64,000 nucleotides of DNA, taken from positions 3,932 to 67,931 of the forward strand of contig CAYJLI010000005.1 in assembly GCA_964371155.1 (NCBI GenBank), in the 5' to 3' direction. The position numbers were made by a program, and so were the translations under genes. The notes under the pieces are model-generated. The model was not told the DNA's origin. It ran no database searches and saw only the letters and a list, made by a program, of their open reading frames with translations. Shown one piece after another: positions 53,933 through 62,476 of the stretch (position 1 is the stretch's first letter; every line of letters starts with the position of its first letter). Origin of the DNA: CAYJEQ01 sp964371155 (GTDB lineage: Bacteria; Bacillota; Clostridia; Oscillospirales; Ruminococcaceae).

Positions 53933-55330
53933 ATGGATAAAAAGGTAGCGATACTGCTCGCAGCTGGGGATGGAACAAGGATGAATTCAAAGGGCTCAAA
54001 GGTGCTTTGCAAAGTGCTCTTTAAGCCGATGGTGGACTGGGTTATCTCGGCTTGTCAAAATGCAGAGCTCGATGAAATATGTGCCGTAGTTGCAGATTTA
54101 AATAGCGATGTGGCAGAGCATCTAAAGGAAGATATCACACTTGCGGTGCAGGCTGAGAGGCTTGGCACTGCCCATGCGGTAGGGTGTGCCCATGATTTTA
54201 TTGTAGCTAATAAAGAAGCGGATATACTGATACTCAATGGCGACGCACCATTCATTGACGCCCATGCGATAAACGCCGCCCACACCACCCACCAAAGCGA
54301 GGGCAATGCGATAACCATTGTTTCGGCGAGGGTTAAAAACCCATATGGCTATGGCAGGATAGTGCGTGAGGGGAGAAAGTTTACCTCGATTGTGGAGCAG
54401 AGCGAATGTGACGAAGCCACCGCCAAAATAGACGAGATTAATTCGGGGGTATATTGGTTTAAAGGGGAGCTTTTAAGCAAGCTTTTAGAGGGCGTGGAAA
54501 ACAAAAACTCAAAGGGCGAATACTATCTGACCGACACTGTCTCAGTAGCAGTTTCGGCAGGGCTTTTTGTTGGGGTGCATGTTGCAGAGGATGAAAGTGC
54601 GGTGCTTGGCGCAAACAATAGAAAGGCTCTCGCCGAGCTAAACGAAATCGCAAGACAGCGTGTTTTTGAGGAGCTCTATGCCAAAGGGGTGGACATTCCA
54701 ATTACTGACGGTGTAATAATCTCCCCAGATGCTGTGATAGGCAGGGATACAGTGATACTCCCCGGCAGTATAATAAAGGGTGCAAGTGTTATCGGTGAGG
54801 GCTGTGAAATAGGGCCAAACACCGTGATAGAAGAAAGTATCATAGGCGACTATACCAAGGTAATTTCTTCACAGGTGGAAGAAAGCAAAATAGCGAGTGC
54901 GGTGCGGATAGGGCCTTTTGCGAGAATTCGCCCGAAAAGCGATATAGCCGACAATGCCAAGATAGGCAATTTTGTTGAAGTGAAGAGCAGTAGCATAGGA
55001 GAGCACACCTCAATTGCACATCTATCATATTTTGGCGACAGCGAAGTTGGCAAATATGTAAATGTGGGTTGTGGGGTTGTAACTGCAAACTACGACGGAG
55101 CTAAAAAGCATAAAACTGTGGTTGGTGATGGCGTGTTTATAGGATGCAACACTAATTTAATAGCACCTGTTACTTTAGAAAAAGGCTCAAATGTGGCGGC
55201 AGGGAGCACAATAACAAAAGATGTGCCCGAATACAGCCTTGCAGTGGAAAGAGCTACCCAGAAAAATATTGAGGGTTGGGCGAAGAGTAAGGGGAAGTAT
55301 AAAAAGCTTGATTTGGTTGAGGGGGAATAG
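53933..55330 (+). CDS. glmU: Bifunctional GlmU (acetyltransferase/uridylyltransferase)
   Basis: Makes UDP-N-acetylglucosamine from glucosamine-1-phosphate in two steps for peptidoglycan. 465 residues: nucleotidyltransferase domain about 1-230 with ILLAAGDGTRMNSKGSKVL, LNGDAPF and NSGVYWF; left-handed beta-helix about 250-450 with hexapeptide repeats (VIGRDTVILPGSIIKGASVI), FARIRPKSDIADNAKIGNFVE, LSYFGDSEVGKYVNVG and GVVTANYDGAKKHKT. The start at 53933 is chosen by homology; the GAAAGGAATGG ribosome binding site contains an in-frame ATG twelve bases upstream. The lipid-II supply role fits the rodA neighbour. Confidence 0.95.
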   Translation: MDKKVAILLAAGDGTRMNSKGSKVLCKVLFKPMVDWVISACQNAELDEICAVVADLNSDVAEHLKEDITLAVQAERLGTAHAVGCAHDFIVANKEADILILNGDAPFIDAHAINAAHTTHQSEGNAITIVSARVKNPYGYGRIVREGRKFTSIVEQSECDEATAKIDEINSGVYWFKGELLSKLLEGVENKNSKGEYYLTDTVSVAVSAGLFVGVHVAEDESAVLGANNRKALAELNEIARQRVFEELYAKGVDIPITDGVIISPDAVIGRDTVILPGSIIKGASVIGEGCEIGPNTVIEESIIGDYTKVISSQVEESKIASAVRIGPFARIRPKSDIADNAKIGNFVEVKSSSIGEHTSIAHLSYFGDSEVGKYVNVGCGVVTANYDGAKKHKTVVGDGVFIGCNTNLIAPVTLEKGSNVAAGSTITKDVPEYSLAVERATQKNIEGWAKSKGKYKKLDLVEGE

Positions 55331-55389
55331 TTTTTTCTGCGAGGAGTGTAAATCATCGGAGTGGGATTATTTAGTGAAAAGTGAAAAAT

Positions 55390-55509
55390 GAAGTTTTACT
55401 CGATTTTTTGAAAAAAATCGTGGGGTATGGGGTGAAACCCCATAAATAGAATGGCGAAGCCAAAAAACAATGTAGCAATTTTTGCGAAGCAAAAGAACGG
55501 AGATTATAT
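55390..55509. repeat. Composite hairpin repeat, copy R4
   Basis: AAGTTTTACTCGATTTTTTG and AAAAAAATCG, TGGGGTATGGGGTGAAACCCC, GGCGAAGCC, TGTAGCAATTTTTGCGAAGC-AAAAGAACGGAGATTATATGG. The CGGAG and ATG of its end are the ribosome binding site and start codon of the next gene. Confidence 0.8.
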
Positions 55510-56206
55510 GGAAAAAAATTTAAAAAAGCAATTAGATAATGATTTATGGATTATTGTAATATTATCATTACTTTCACTGGGAGTTTATATTGTTTTTAAC
55601 TCGCAAATTATGAGCATCGCAAAAGATAATACAAATCCTATTTTATTGCGAGTATTGTTGTTTGCGGCATTGCAGTTTGGAGTAGCAGGATTTGGTATAA
55701 CTACAGTTGCAATAATACGAAAAGAAAACTTCTGCTCTTATGGGCTAAAAAAAGATAATGCTCTTATATCAATTTTACTCACAGCCCTTTGCTATATTCC
55801 ATATTTAATATTTTCATTTACAACTGGAGCAATAACAAGTTATCTACCTTTTCAGCAAGTAATAACAACAAATGAAGTACTCGGGGCCGCTTTTCCTATA
55901 AATGTTTTAGGTATTTTGATTACAATATTTTCGTGGGGTTTTTTTGAAGGTTTTAACTATGTTGTTATAAGTGATAAAATAAATAAATTGTATCCAAGCA
56001 GAAATCATTGGGTTAATTGGGGGGCTATAAGTTGTAGTATTCTGTGTATTTTAATTCACGGAATGGTGGGTGTCACCTCCGATGCACTGATTGAAATGTT
56101 TACAATTATATTCTTTATTTATGGAATGCTAATTGTTAAAGAGCGAACTGGTAATGCTTGGGGAAGTGTTTTTGTGTTTATCTTTTTGTGGAATGCATTC
56201 AAGTAG
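55508..56206 (+). CDS. Membrane protein of unknown function (CPBP-like)
   Basis: 232 residues with about seven hydrophobic helices. I recognise no firm family; a Glu-containing helix WGFFEGFNYVVIS and a later His in CILIHGMVG recall CPBP-type intramembrane proteins, but the usual EExxxR motif is not present. The DNA is strikingly richer in A/T than glmU and mfd, suggesting acquisition. The start at 55508 is used because CGGAG lies 6 bases upstream; the frame is also open from 55451, where translation would read through the repeat R4 and add 19 residues (MAKPKNNVAIFAKQKNGDY). It ends at a strong bidirectional terminator. Confidence 0.75.
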   Translation: MEKNLKKQLDNDLWIIVILSLLSLGVYIVFNSQIMSIAKDNTNPILLRVLLFAALQFGVAGFGITTVAIIRKENFCSYGLKKDNALISILLTALCYIPYLIFSFTTGAITSYLPFQQVITTNEVLGAAFPINVLGILITIFSWGFFEGFNYVVISDKINKLYPSRNHWVNWGAISCSILCILIHGMVGVTSDALIEMFTIIFFIYGMLIVKERTGNAWGSVFVFIFLWNAFK

Positions 56207-56234
56207 CAAAATACCCCCCACCCCCTACAAACCA

Positions 56235-56270
56235 AAACAGCCACTATCAATTTCTTGATAGTGGCTGTTT
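56235..56270. terminator. Bidirectional intrinsic terminator
   Basis: AAACAGCCACTATCAA and its complement around TTTC, a 16-base perfect stem with T-rich exits. It ends the membrane-protein gene and, from the other side, mfd. Confidence 0.88.
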
Positions 56271-56326
56271 ATTAATTTTCGATGTTTTGTGGCGGCTTAT
56301 TTAGTTGGATAAATTTATTAAAGCCG

Positions 56327-59300
56327 CTATTTATCCTTTGTTATTTCAAGCACTTCCCTTATTGTTTCAAGAGGTTTTTCGCCTTTTTTAATCCTCACCG
56401 CAATATATGGCTTATTGCCCATGCTCACCATTGCTCTACCGCTGAGCTGTGAGGCTATTTTTGAAGCTATTTGCATGTTAAACTCGGTTGGGAAAAATAG
56501 CACTTTGTCCTCCCTTTGGGAAATTTCCTCCATCCCCATTGCGGCGGCGGCTCCCCTTATAAGTGCCACATCCACAAGGCCTTTTACCGAGTCGGGTGGA
56601 TCTCCAAAGCGGTCTATCAGCTCATCTAAAATATCCATGGCGTCTTCATTGTTTGACACTGTGGCTATTTTTTTGTATATATCTATTCTCTGGGTGAGAT
56701 TTTCTATATAGTCTTCGGGGATGTGCGCCTCTATGCTGATATCTATCATACATTCGGTGGAAGTTTTCACCTTTACTTCCCCTTTTTCTTCCGATATTGC
56801 CTCGGAGAGCAGTTTGAGATACATATCATATCCCACTGCTTCCATATGCCCATGTTGCTTTGCACCTAAAATACTGCCCGCACCCCTTATTTCAAGGTCA
56901 CGCATTGCAATCCTAAATCCTGAACCAAAAGAGGTGAACTCCTTAATGGCTGAGAGCCTTTTTGTGGCAATGTCGGTGAGGGATTTGCCCCTTGTGAATG
57001 TGAGGTAGGCAAAGGCACGCCTTGAGCTTCTGCCAACTCTCCCCCTGAGCTGATAGAGCTGTGAAAGCCCCATTTTGTCGGCATCTTCTATTATCAGGGT
57101 GTTGCAATTTGGCACATCCACCCCTGTTTCTATAATTGTAGTGCAGATGAGTATGTCTATTTCACCCTCCACAAGGCTCTGCCATATTGAGGAGAGTTTT
57201 TCCTCGCCCATTCTGCCATGTGCGGTGACTATCCTCGCTTCGGGGAGAAGGTCGGCGAGTCTTTTGGCACAGCTATCAATTGTTTCCACTCTGTTGTGAA
57301 GATAGAAAATCTGCCCTCCACGCCTTAGCTCCTTGCGAATTGCCTGCTCAATTACCCCCATGTCATGCTCTACAACATAGGTCTGAACAGGGTGTCTGTC
57401 CTGCGGTGCTTCTTCTATTAGCGACATATCCCTTATTCCGCTCATCGCCATATTTAGCGTCCTCGGTATCGGAGTAGCGGAGAGAGTGAGCACATCCACC
57501 GAATTTCTAAGCTCTTTAAAGCGCTCCTTATGTGTTACGCCGAAACGCTGTTCTTCATCTATTACGCAAAGCCCCAAATCCTTAAACTCCACATCTTTTT
57601 GGATAATGCGATGTGTGCCTATAACAATATCCACTTCACCTTTTTTAAGGCGTTTTATTACCTCTTCCTGCTGTTTTGGCGTGCGGAAGCGTGAGAGAAG
57701 CTCAACCTTTATCGGGTAGCCCTCCATCCTTTGGGTGAATGTTTTAAAATGTTGCCATGCGAGTATTGTGGTGGGGACGAGCACGGCGCATTGCTTTCCC
57801 CCCATCACGCATTTAAACGCACCCCTTATAGCCACCTCTGTTTTACCAAAGCCAACATCCCCACAGAGAAGTCTGTCCATCGGGGAGGGGCGGTGCATAT
57901 CGCCTTTAATTTCATCTATACAGCGGAGCTGATCATCCGTTTCCTCGTATGGGAACCTCGCTTCAAACTCTCTTTGCCAATCGTCGTCCTCCCCAAAGGA
58001 GTGACCCACCGCTTTAAGTCGCTTTGAATAGAGCTCGATAAGCTCTTTCGCCATCTCGGCAACCGCTTTTTTAACCCTCTTTCGAGTATTGCTCCACTCT
58101 ACCGAATTAAGCTTATTGAGCCTTACCGATTTATCTTCCGCCGCACCGATGTATTTGCTCACTAAATCAAGCTGAGTGACGGGTACAAAAAGAGTGTCGG
58201 TGCCTGCATATCCAATTTTTATATAATCCTTGGTAACTCCATGCACTTCCCTTTTTACAATTCCGTTAAACACACCTATTCCATGTGCGGTATGCACTAC
58301 ATAATCCCCCTGTGTGAGGTCGGAGAGTGCTTTTATTTTGTCCCCCATTTTTGGGGTTTTTTTGCGTTTTGAGAGTGGGGAGCCTGTTTTTCCATGTGCC
58401 TTTACTGTCAGCTTTAGTGCAGGGTATTCAAATCCTGAGGGAAGTGGTATACCTATTACAAACACCTGTCCACCAACGATTTTTGGGATATCGCTTACAT
58501 ACACCGCTGGGATGTCATCCCTTAAAAAATCGCTCACTAAAGCCTTTGCACCCCTCTCGGTGCCTGCGGCTATCACACAGCAGTATTTGTGCGCTATAAG
58601 CTCCTGCACTTCGTCACATATCACCCTATATTCACCACTCCATGGGGAGAGCTGTATCGCTTCGGGGGTTAGGGTGTTTGTTATTTCAAAGTCATAGCTA
58701 TTTCTTATGAAAGTCTCAAATGCTATGCTTGGATGGGTTTCCACTTTTTTAAGCAGATATGTGTAGTCCGCCGAGAAAGTGTCGCACCCTTTAAATAGTA
58801 CACCCTCATCCAAAAGCTCCACAATATCCTCGTTATAGGTGGCGGATATTGCTCTCAGTGCTTCTTTTACCCCCACTGGGTCGCTTATTATCAGCGCACT
58901 TTCTTTGCAATAATCAAATAATGTGGCTGGGGTTTTATAGATTATCGGGAGGTATCTGTCGGCATTTTCGATATCCATGCCGTTTTGAAGCTCCAATATA
59001 TGGCTACTTAGCTGCTCGCACGCCTTTTTATGCTTTGCCTTTTCGGCGGCGTCCTCGAGAAGCTTAATAAATGTCTTATCGTCGGAGTAGAGCACCTCTT
59101 TTGCAGGGGTTATGTCAACGCTGTCGCAGAGGTCGTATCTGCGCTGAGTGTCCGCCTTAAAGTGGGCAATGCTGTCCACCTCATCCCCCCAGAACTCTAT
59201 GCGGTAGGGGTCTTCGCTGTGTGAGGGGAATAAATCAAGTATCCCGCCACGCCTTGCAAACTGGCAAATACCATCCACCTGCTCGCTGTGTTTATAGCCT

Positions 59301-59779
59301 GCTCTTATAAGCTTTAGGCAGATTTCATCCATGTCGTAGCTTTCGCCGCTTTTAATCACCGAGGTGTTTTCCTTTAAAACTTCGGGGGGGATGGTGTATT
59401 GAAGTGCGGCTTCGGCACTCGATACCACTATTTTTAGTTTTCCCACTCGTAAATCATTTAGCACAGCCAGCCTTATATGCTCATACTCTCTTGAGATACT
59501 TTGTGCATCGGTGTAGATAAAATCCCTTGTGGGATAAAGTGCTGAAAAATCTTCACCACAAAGAGAATTTATCTCAAAGACAAGCTTTGCCGCAGATTGT
59601 TCATCGGGGGTAATTATGATTTGGGAAATATTTTTATCGAGCAAAAAATTATAGGCGAAATGAGCCTTGTGTATCGACGCAAGACCACCTATAAGTAGGG
59701 TGTTATTTTTTTCTTTTAGGGAGTTTACCGCCGTGCGATATTCGGGAAGTTCATTAAGAACATCTGCAAATTGCCTCAT
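56327..59779 (-). CDS. mfd: Transcription-repair coupling factor Mfd
   Basis: ATP-driven translocase that removes stalled RNA polymerase and recruits UvrA. 1150 residues, full length. Domains: UvrB-like N-terminal module (about 1-330), RNA-polymerase-interacting CarD-like domain (about 470-540, DYVVHTAHGIGVFNGI), SF2 helicase with Walker A LLCGDVGFGKTEVA, DEEQ box VIDEEQRFG, TLSATPIPRT and QLRGRVGRS, and the C-terminal TRCF domain (about 985-1085). GAGGTGAAAC precedes the ATG. It stands alone between divergent and convergent neighbours. Confidence 0.97.
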   Translation of the reverse strand: MRQFADVLNELPEYRTAVNSLKEKNNTLLIGGLASIHKAHFAYNFLLDKNISQIIITPDEQSAAKLVFEINSLCGEDFSALYPTRDFIYTDAQSISREYEHIRLAVLNDLRVGKLKIVVSSAEAALQYTIPPEVLKENTSVIKSGESYDMDEICLKLIRAGYKHSEQVDGICQFARRGGILDLFPSHSEDPYRIEFWGDEVDSIAHFKADTQRRYDLCDSVDITPAKEVLYSDDKTFIKLLEDAAEKAKHKKACEQLSSHILELQNGMDIENADRYLPIIYKTPATLFDYCKESALIISDPVGVKEALRAISATYNEDIVELLDEGVLFKGCDTFSADYTYLLKKVETHPSIAFETFIRNSYDFEITNTLTPEAIQLSPWSGEYRVICDEVQELIAHKYCCVIAAGTERGAKALVSDFLRDDIPAVYVSDIPKIVGGQVFVIGIPLPSGFEYPALKLTVKAHGKTGSPLSKRKKTPKMGDKIKALSDLTQGDYVVHTAHGIGVFNGIVKREVHGVTKDYIKIGYAGTDTLFVPVTQLDLVSKYIGAAEDKSVRLNKLNSVEWSNTRKRVKKAVAEMAKELIELYSKRLKAVGHSFGEDDDWQREFEARFPYEETDDQLRCIDEIKGDMHRPSPMDRLLCGDVGFGKTEVAIRGAFKCVMGGKQCAVLVPTTILAWQHFKTFTQRMEGYPIKVELLSRFRTPKQQEEVIKRLKKGEVDIVIGTHRIIQKDVEFKDLGLCVIDEEQRFGVTHKERFKELRNSVDVLTLSATPIPRTLNMAMSGIRDMSLIEEAPQDRHPVQTYVVEHDMGVIEQAIRKELRRGGQIFYLHNRVETIDSCAKRLADLLPEARIVTAHGRMGEEKLSSIWQSLVEGEIDILICTTIIETGVDVPNCNTLIIEDADKMGLSQLYQLRGRVGRSSRRAFAYLTFTRGKSLTDIATKRLSAIKEFTSFGSGFRIAMRDLEIRGAGSILGAKQHGHMEAVGYDMYLKLLSEAISEEKGEVKVKTSTECMIDISIEAHIPEDYIENLTQRIDIYKKIATVSNNEDAMDILDELIDRFGDPPDSVKGLVDVALIRGAAAAMGMEEISQREDKVLFFPTEFNMQIASKIASQLSGRAMVSMGNKPYIAVRIKKGEKPLETIREVLEITKDK

Positions 59780-60052
59780 GTTTCACCTCAAAAATTGCAA
59801 TTAAATAGTATATATTTACTTTATATGGATACTAATCACATTATATCATACTTTTTTTAAAAAAAATAAAATTTAATTGAAAATGGATATGGATTTACTT
59901 TTCGTTATAATTCCCCATGGTTTTTCACGCTTTATGTATAATATTGCATTTTAATGTATAAAACCATAGTGAATTGCGTGTAAATTTATTGCAATTTTAG
60001 CAAATATGTTAATTTTATCAATAAATTATCGAATTTAATCGAACGATTTTTG

Positions 60053-60081
60053 TTGACATTACCAAAGAATTAGAATATAAT
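60053..60081 (+). promoter_or_regulatory. Perfect consensus sigma-A promoter
   Basis: TTGACA (60053-60058), spacer of 17, TATAAT (60076-60081). It would drive the small gene at 60255 with a leader of about 165 bases. The remainder of the 475-base gap from 59780 is A/T-rich with no other feature I can name. Confidence 0.85.
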
Positions 60082-60254
60082 GATGCCATAGACTAAATTT
60101 TTACTGTGGATTTCTCTCCGATTTCAATATCGTATTAATATACATAATATTACATATTTCCAATAAATCATCTTTACGATTTTTTATATATCTTGCAAAC
60201 ATTCCATCCTATACGCCGTAAACACCCCTTTAAACTGAAAGCAGGTGAAGATGA

Positions 60255-60476
60255 ATGTCTTATGAACTACTGACACAATCCTTTACAGAGGAAAATTCGC
60301 AAGTAATTATGTATGGGTTCTCATGCAAATCTGCTGAGAGCGTGGAGAGCTTTGTGTTTGAAAGCCTAAGTGCCGACAAAGACATTGTGTCTGAATTCGT
60401 CCGTCTTTGTGAAGACGGAGAAGTTGATGAAATTTCCATAGGTTATGTTGTAGAAGATTTTATAGCATACCTATAG
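60255..60476 (+). CDS. Small DUF6514-like protein
   Basis: 73-residue soluble acidic protein. The closing part, VSEFVRLCEDGEVDEISIGYVVEDFIAYL, resembles the end of DUF6514 proteins, where a short helix, a variable turn and a (V/I)(V/I)EDF(I/L) tail recur; the middle VIMYGFSCKS fits the YG(I/V) strand before it. This assignment rests on remembered pattern, not on a search. Function is unknown. AGGTGAAG precedes the ATG. The gene has a textbook promoter and its own strong terminator, so it is probably well expressed. Confidence 0.6.
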   Translation: MSYELLTQSFTEENSQVIMYGFSCKSAESVESFVFESLSADKDIVSEFVRLCEDGEVDEISIGYVVEDFIAYL

Positions 60477-60532
60477 TCATTTACCACTACCAATAGTCCT
60501 ACTTTTCGTCTTAACAATAATCTTACTACACA

Positions 60533-60565
60533 CTAAAGAGCAGAGGTTTTACCTCTGCTCTTTAG
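60533..60565. terminator. Bidirectional intrinsic terminator
   Basis: CTAAAGAGCAGAGGT-TTT-ACCTCTGCTCTTTAG, a 15-base perfect stem followed by CTTTTTAA. It ends the small gene and the convergent cdd transcript. Confidence 0.88.
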
Positions 60566-60619
60566 CTTTTTAATATCAGAGGTCTAAGTTTAAAAAGGCA
60601 GGAGGTTTTCTCTAAGCAT

Positions 60620-61042
60620 CTACACTAAGGACGATGGCGTAAATGCTAACGGTAATAATTCGCACAATTTATACAATTTGTAATCATTTTCGTTTTTTGC
60701 AATGATAACTTCCATGCTGCCGTCGTTAAATTCATATAGCATTTGTCTGCAAACACCGCAGGGTGCGGCGAAGTCCTCGGGGTCTTTGCTTTTGTCAAGC
60801 CCACCAACCACTGCAATTGCAGCAAATTCACGCTCCCCTTCCTTGACCGCCGAAAAAAGTGCGGTGCGCTCGGCGCAGTTTGTGGGGGAGTAGGAGGCGC
60901 TTTCTATATTACAACCGGTGTAGACAGTGCCATTTTTCGCAAGCAATGCCGCCCCCACCGCAAATCCCGAATAGGGTATATAGGCATTTTGTCTTGCTTT
61001 GAGTGCTGTGTTAATTAGCTCTTTTATTTTAGTTTCAGTCAT
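60620..61042 (-). CDS. cdd: Cytidine deaminase
   Basis: Zinc enzyme that converts cytidine and deoxycytidine to uridine forms in nucleoside salvage, 140 residues, a normal tetrameric length. Motifs: YSGFAVGAALL, TGCNIESASYSPTNCAERTA (zinc Cys and catalytic Glu in CAE) and PCGVCRQ (two zinc Cys). The start at 61042 has AAAAGGAG about 7 bases upstream. The frame is also open upstream for 40 codons to 61162, next to the deoB stop, but without a ribosome binding site. It follows deoB on the same strand. Confidence 0.95.
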   Translation of the reverse strand: MTETKIKELINTALKARQNAYIPYSGFAVGAALLAKNGTVYTGCNIESASYSPTNCAERTALFSAVKEGEREFAAIAVVGGLDKSKDPEDFAAPCGVCRQMLYEFNDGSMEVIIAKNENDYKLYKLCELLPLAFTPSSLV

Positions 61043-61164
61043 TGTACTGCTCCTTTTAATGTGGTTTGATGCGGGTGAGGTTTGAGGTGAGTTTGGAATT
61101 TCAGGTTTCGCCATATGGAGACGATTTATAAGCATGGCAAAGGCACTGCTTAATTTCTTCACTA

Positions 61165-62337
61165 CTAACTCTTTGTAAGTAAATCCTTCGCCCTTGACTC
61201 TCCGTCGATATCCCCACTTACATCGAGATACTCCATCACTGTGCTCCCTATATCCGCAAAGGTTGGGAGGGTGCCTAAATTTGCCCCTGCTTTTACATTT
61301 TCACCGTAGAAAATCACTGGGATGTACTCCCTTGTGTGGTCGGTGCTATCATATCCAGGGTCGCAACCGTGGTCGGCGGTAATAATTAGCAAATCCTCCG
61401 CCTTTAGCAGTGGAAGAAAGTTCGTTAGTGCAGTGTCGAACTCCATTAGTGCATTCGCATAACCCTTTATATCATTTCTGTGGCCGTATAGCATGTCGAA
61501 ATCCACTAAATTTACAAAACACAGTCCATCGAAGTCTGTCTTGGCTATTTCTACGAGTTTATTTACGCCGTCCATATTATTTTTAGTTTTGTGGGTGGAA
61601 GTAATGCCCACATCGGCAAATATATCGGAAATTTTACCCACTCCGATAACCTCTTTGCTCGAAGCTTTTATATGATCAAGCATGGTTTTCTTAGGTGGCT
61701 TCAGCGAGTAGTCGTGGCGGTTTGCTGTGCGTTTAAAATTTGGATATTCGCCCACAAACGGCCTTGCAATCACCCTGCCGACACCATGCTCGCCCACAAG
61801 CATTTCCCTTGCAATTTCGCAATAGCGATAAAGCTCGGAGAGAGGCACTACCTCTTCATGTGCCGCCACTTGGAATACACTGTCCGCCGAGGTATAAACA
61901 AGCAGTGCACCACTCTGCACATGCTCCCTGCCATAGTCCTCGAGCAGTTTTGTGCCTGAATAAGGCTCATTGCATAGAATTTTCCTGCCCGTGAGCTCGC
62001 TGTATTTTTTTATAAGCTCCTCGGGGAAACCCTCGGGATATGTTGGCAGTGGGTCTTTTGATATAAGCCCACCTATTTCCCAATGCCCCACCGTGGTATC
62101 TTTGCCACGGCTTTTTTCTGCCGCACGACAAAATGCGGCGGTTGGGGAAGCTTCTTTTTCGGCGTTTACTCCATCTATGTTAAAGAGTCCCATTTTCTTT
62201 AAGGTGGGCAGTGCAAAGCCTTCCGCCGTCATGCAGGAAGCAAGTGTGTTTGCACCATAATCCCCAAACTCTGCCGCATCGGGCAGATAGCCTATGCCAA
62301 AAGAATCAAGCACTATTAAAAATACTCTTTTTCCCAT
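61165..62337 (-). CDS. deoB: Phosphopentomutase DeoB
   Basis: Manganese enzyme that interconverts ribose/deoxyribose-1- and -5-phosphates in nucleoside breakdown, 390 residues. Alkaline-phosphatase superfamily marks: VFLIVLDSFGIGYLPDA with the metal Asp, TVGHWEIGG, and late TADHGCDPGYDSTDHTREY with metal ligands. The start at 62337 begins MGKRVFL; longer in-frame starts fall in the hairpin leader L2. With cdd it makes a small nucleoside salvage pair. The upstream LysR gene reads in the same direction. Confidence 0.96.
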   Translation of the reverse strand: MGKRVFLIVLDSFGIGYLPDAAEFGDYGANTLASCMTAEGFALPTLKKMGLFNIDGVNAEKEASPTAAFCRAAEKSRGKDTTVGHWEIGGLISKDPLPTYPEGFPEELIKKYSELTGRKILCNEPYSGTKLLEDYGREHVQSGALLVYTSADSVFQVAAHEEVVPLSELYRYCEIAREMLVGEHGVGRVIARPFVGEYPNFKRTANRHDYSLKPPKKTMLDHIKASSKEVIGVGKISDIFADVGITSTHKTKNNMDGVNKLVEIAKTDFDGLCFVNLVDFDMLYGHRNDIKGYANALMEFDTALTNFLPLLKAEDLLIITADHGCDPGYDSTDHTREYIPVIFYGENVKAGANLGTLPTFADIGSTVMEYLDVSGDIDGESRAKDLLTKS

Positions 62338-62400
62338 ATTTATAACCATTCCTTTCTTAAAACGGCACAAAAGAACCATGGAGATGGTTAAAAATGTGCC
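62338..62400 (-). promoter_or_regulatory. Hairpin leader L2 before deoB
   Basis: On the minus strand GGCACA (62395-62400) pairs with TGTGCC (62364-62369), with an inner AACCAT/ATGGTT stem, then GTTTTAAGAAAGGAATGG and TTATAAAT before the start codon. It closely matches the leader before the Spx-like gene. Confidence 0.6.
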
Positions 62401-62476
62401 CTGTTTTTCATTCCTCGCTCTTGCCCGACGAGAAAGGCGGCTTTTATAGATTTAGTTTTATCGCAAACTTAATGCA

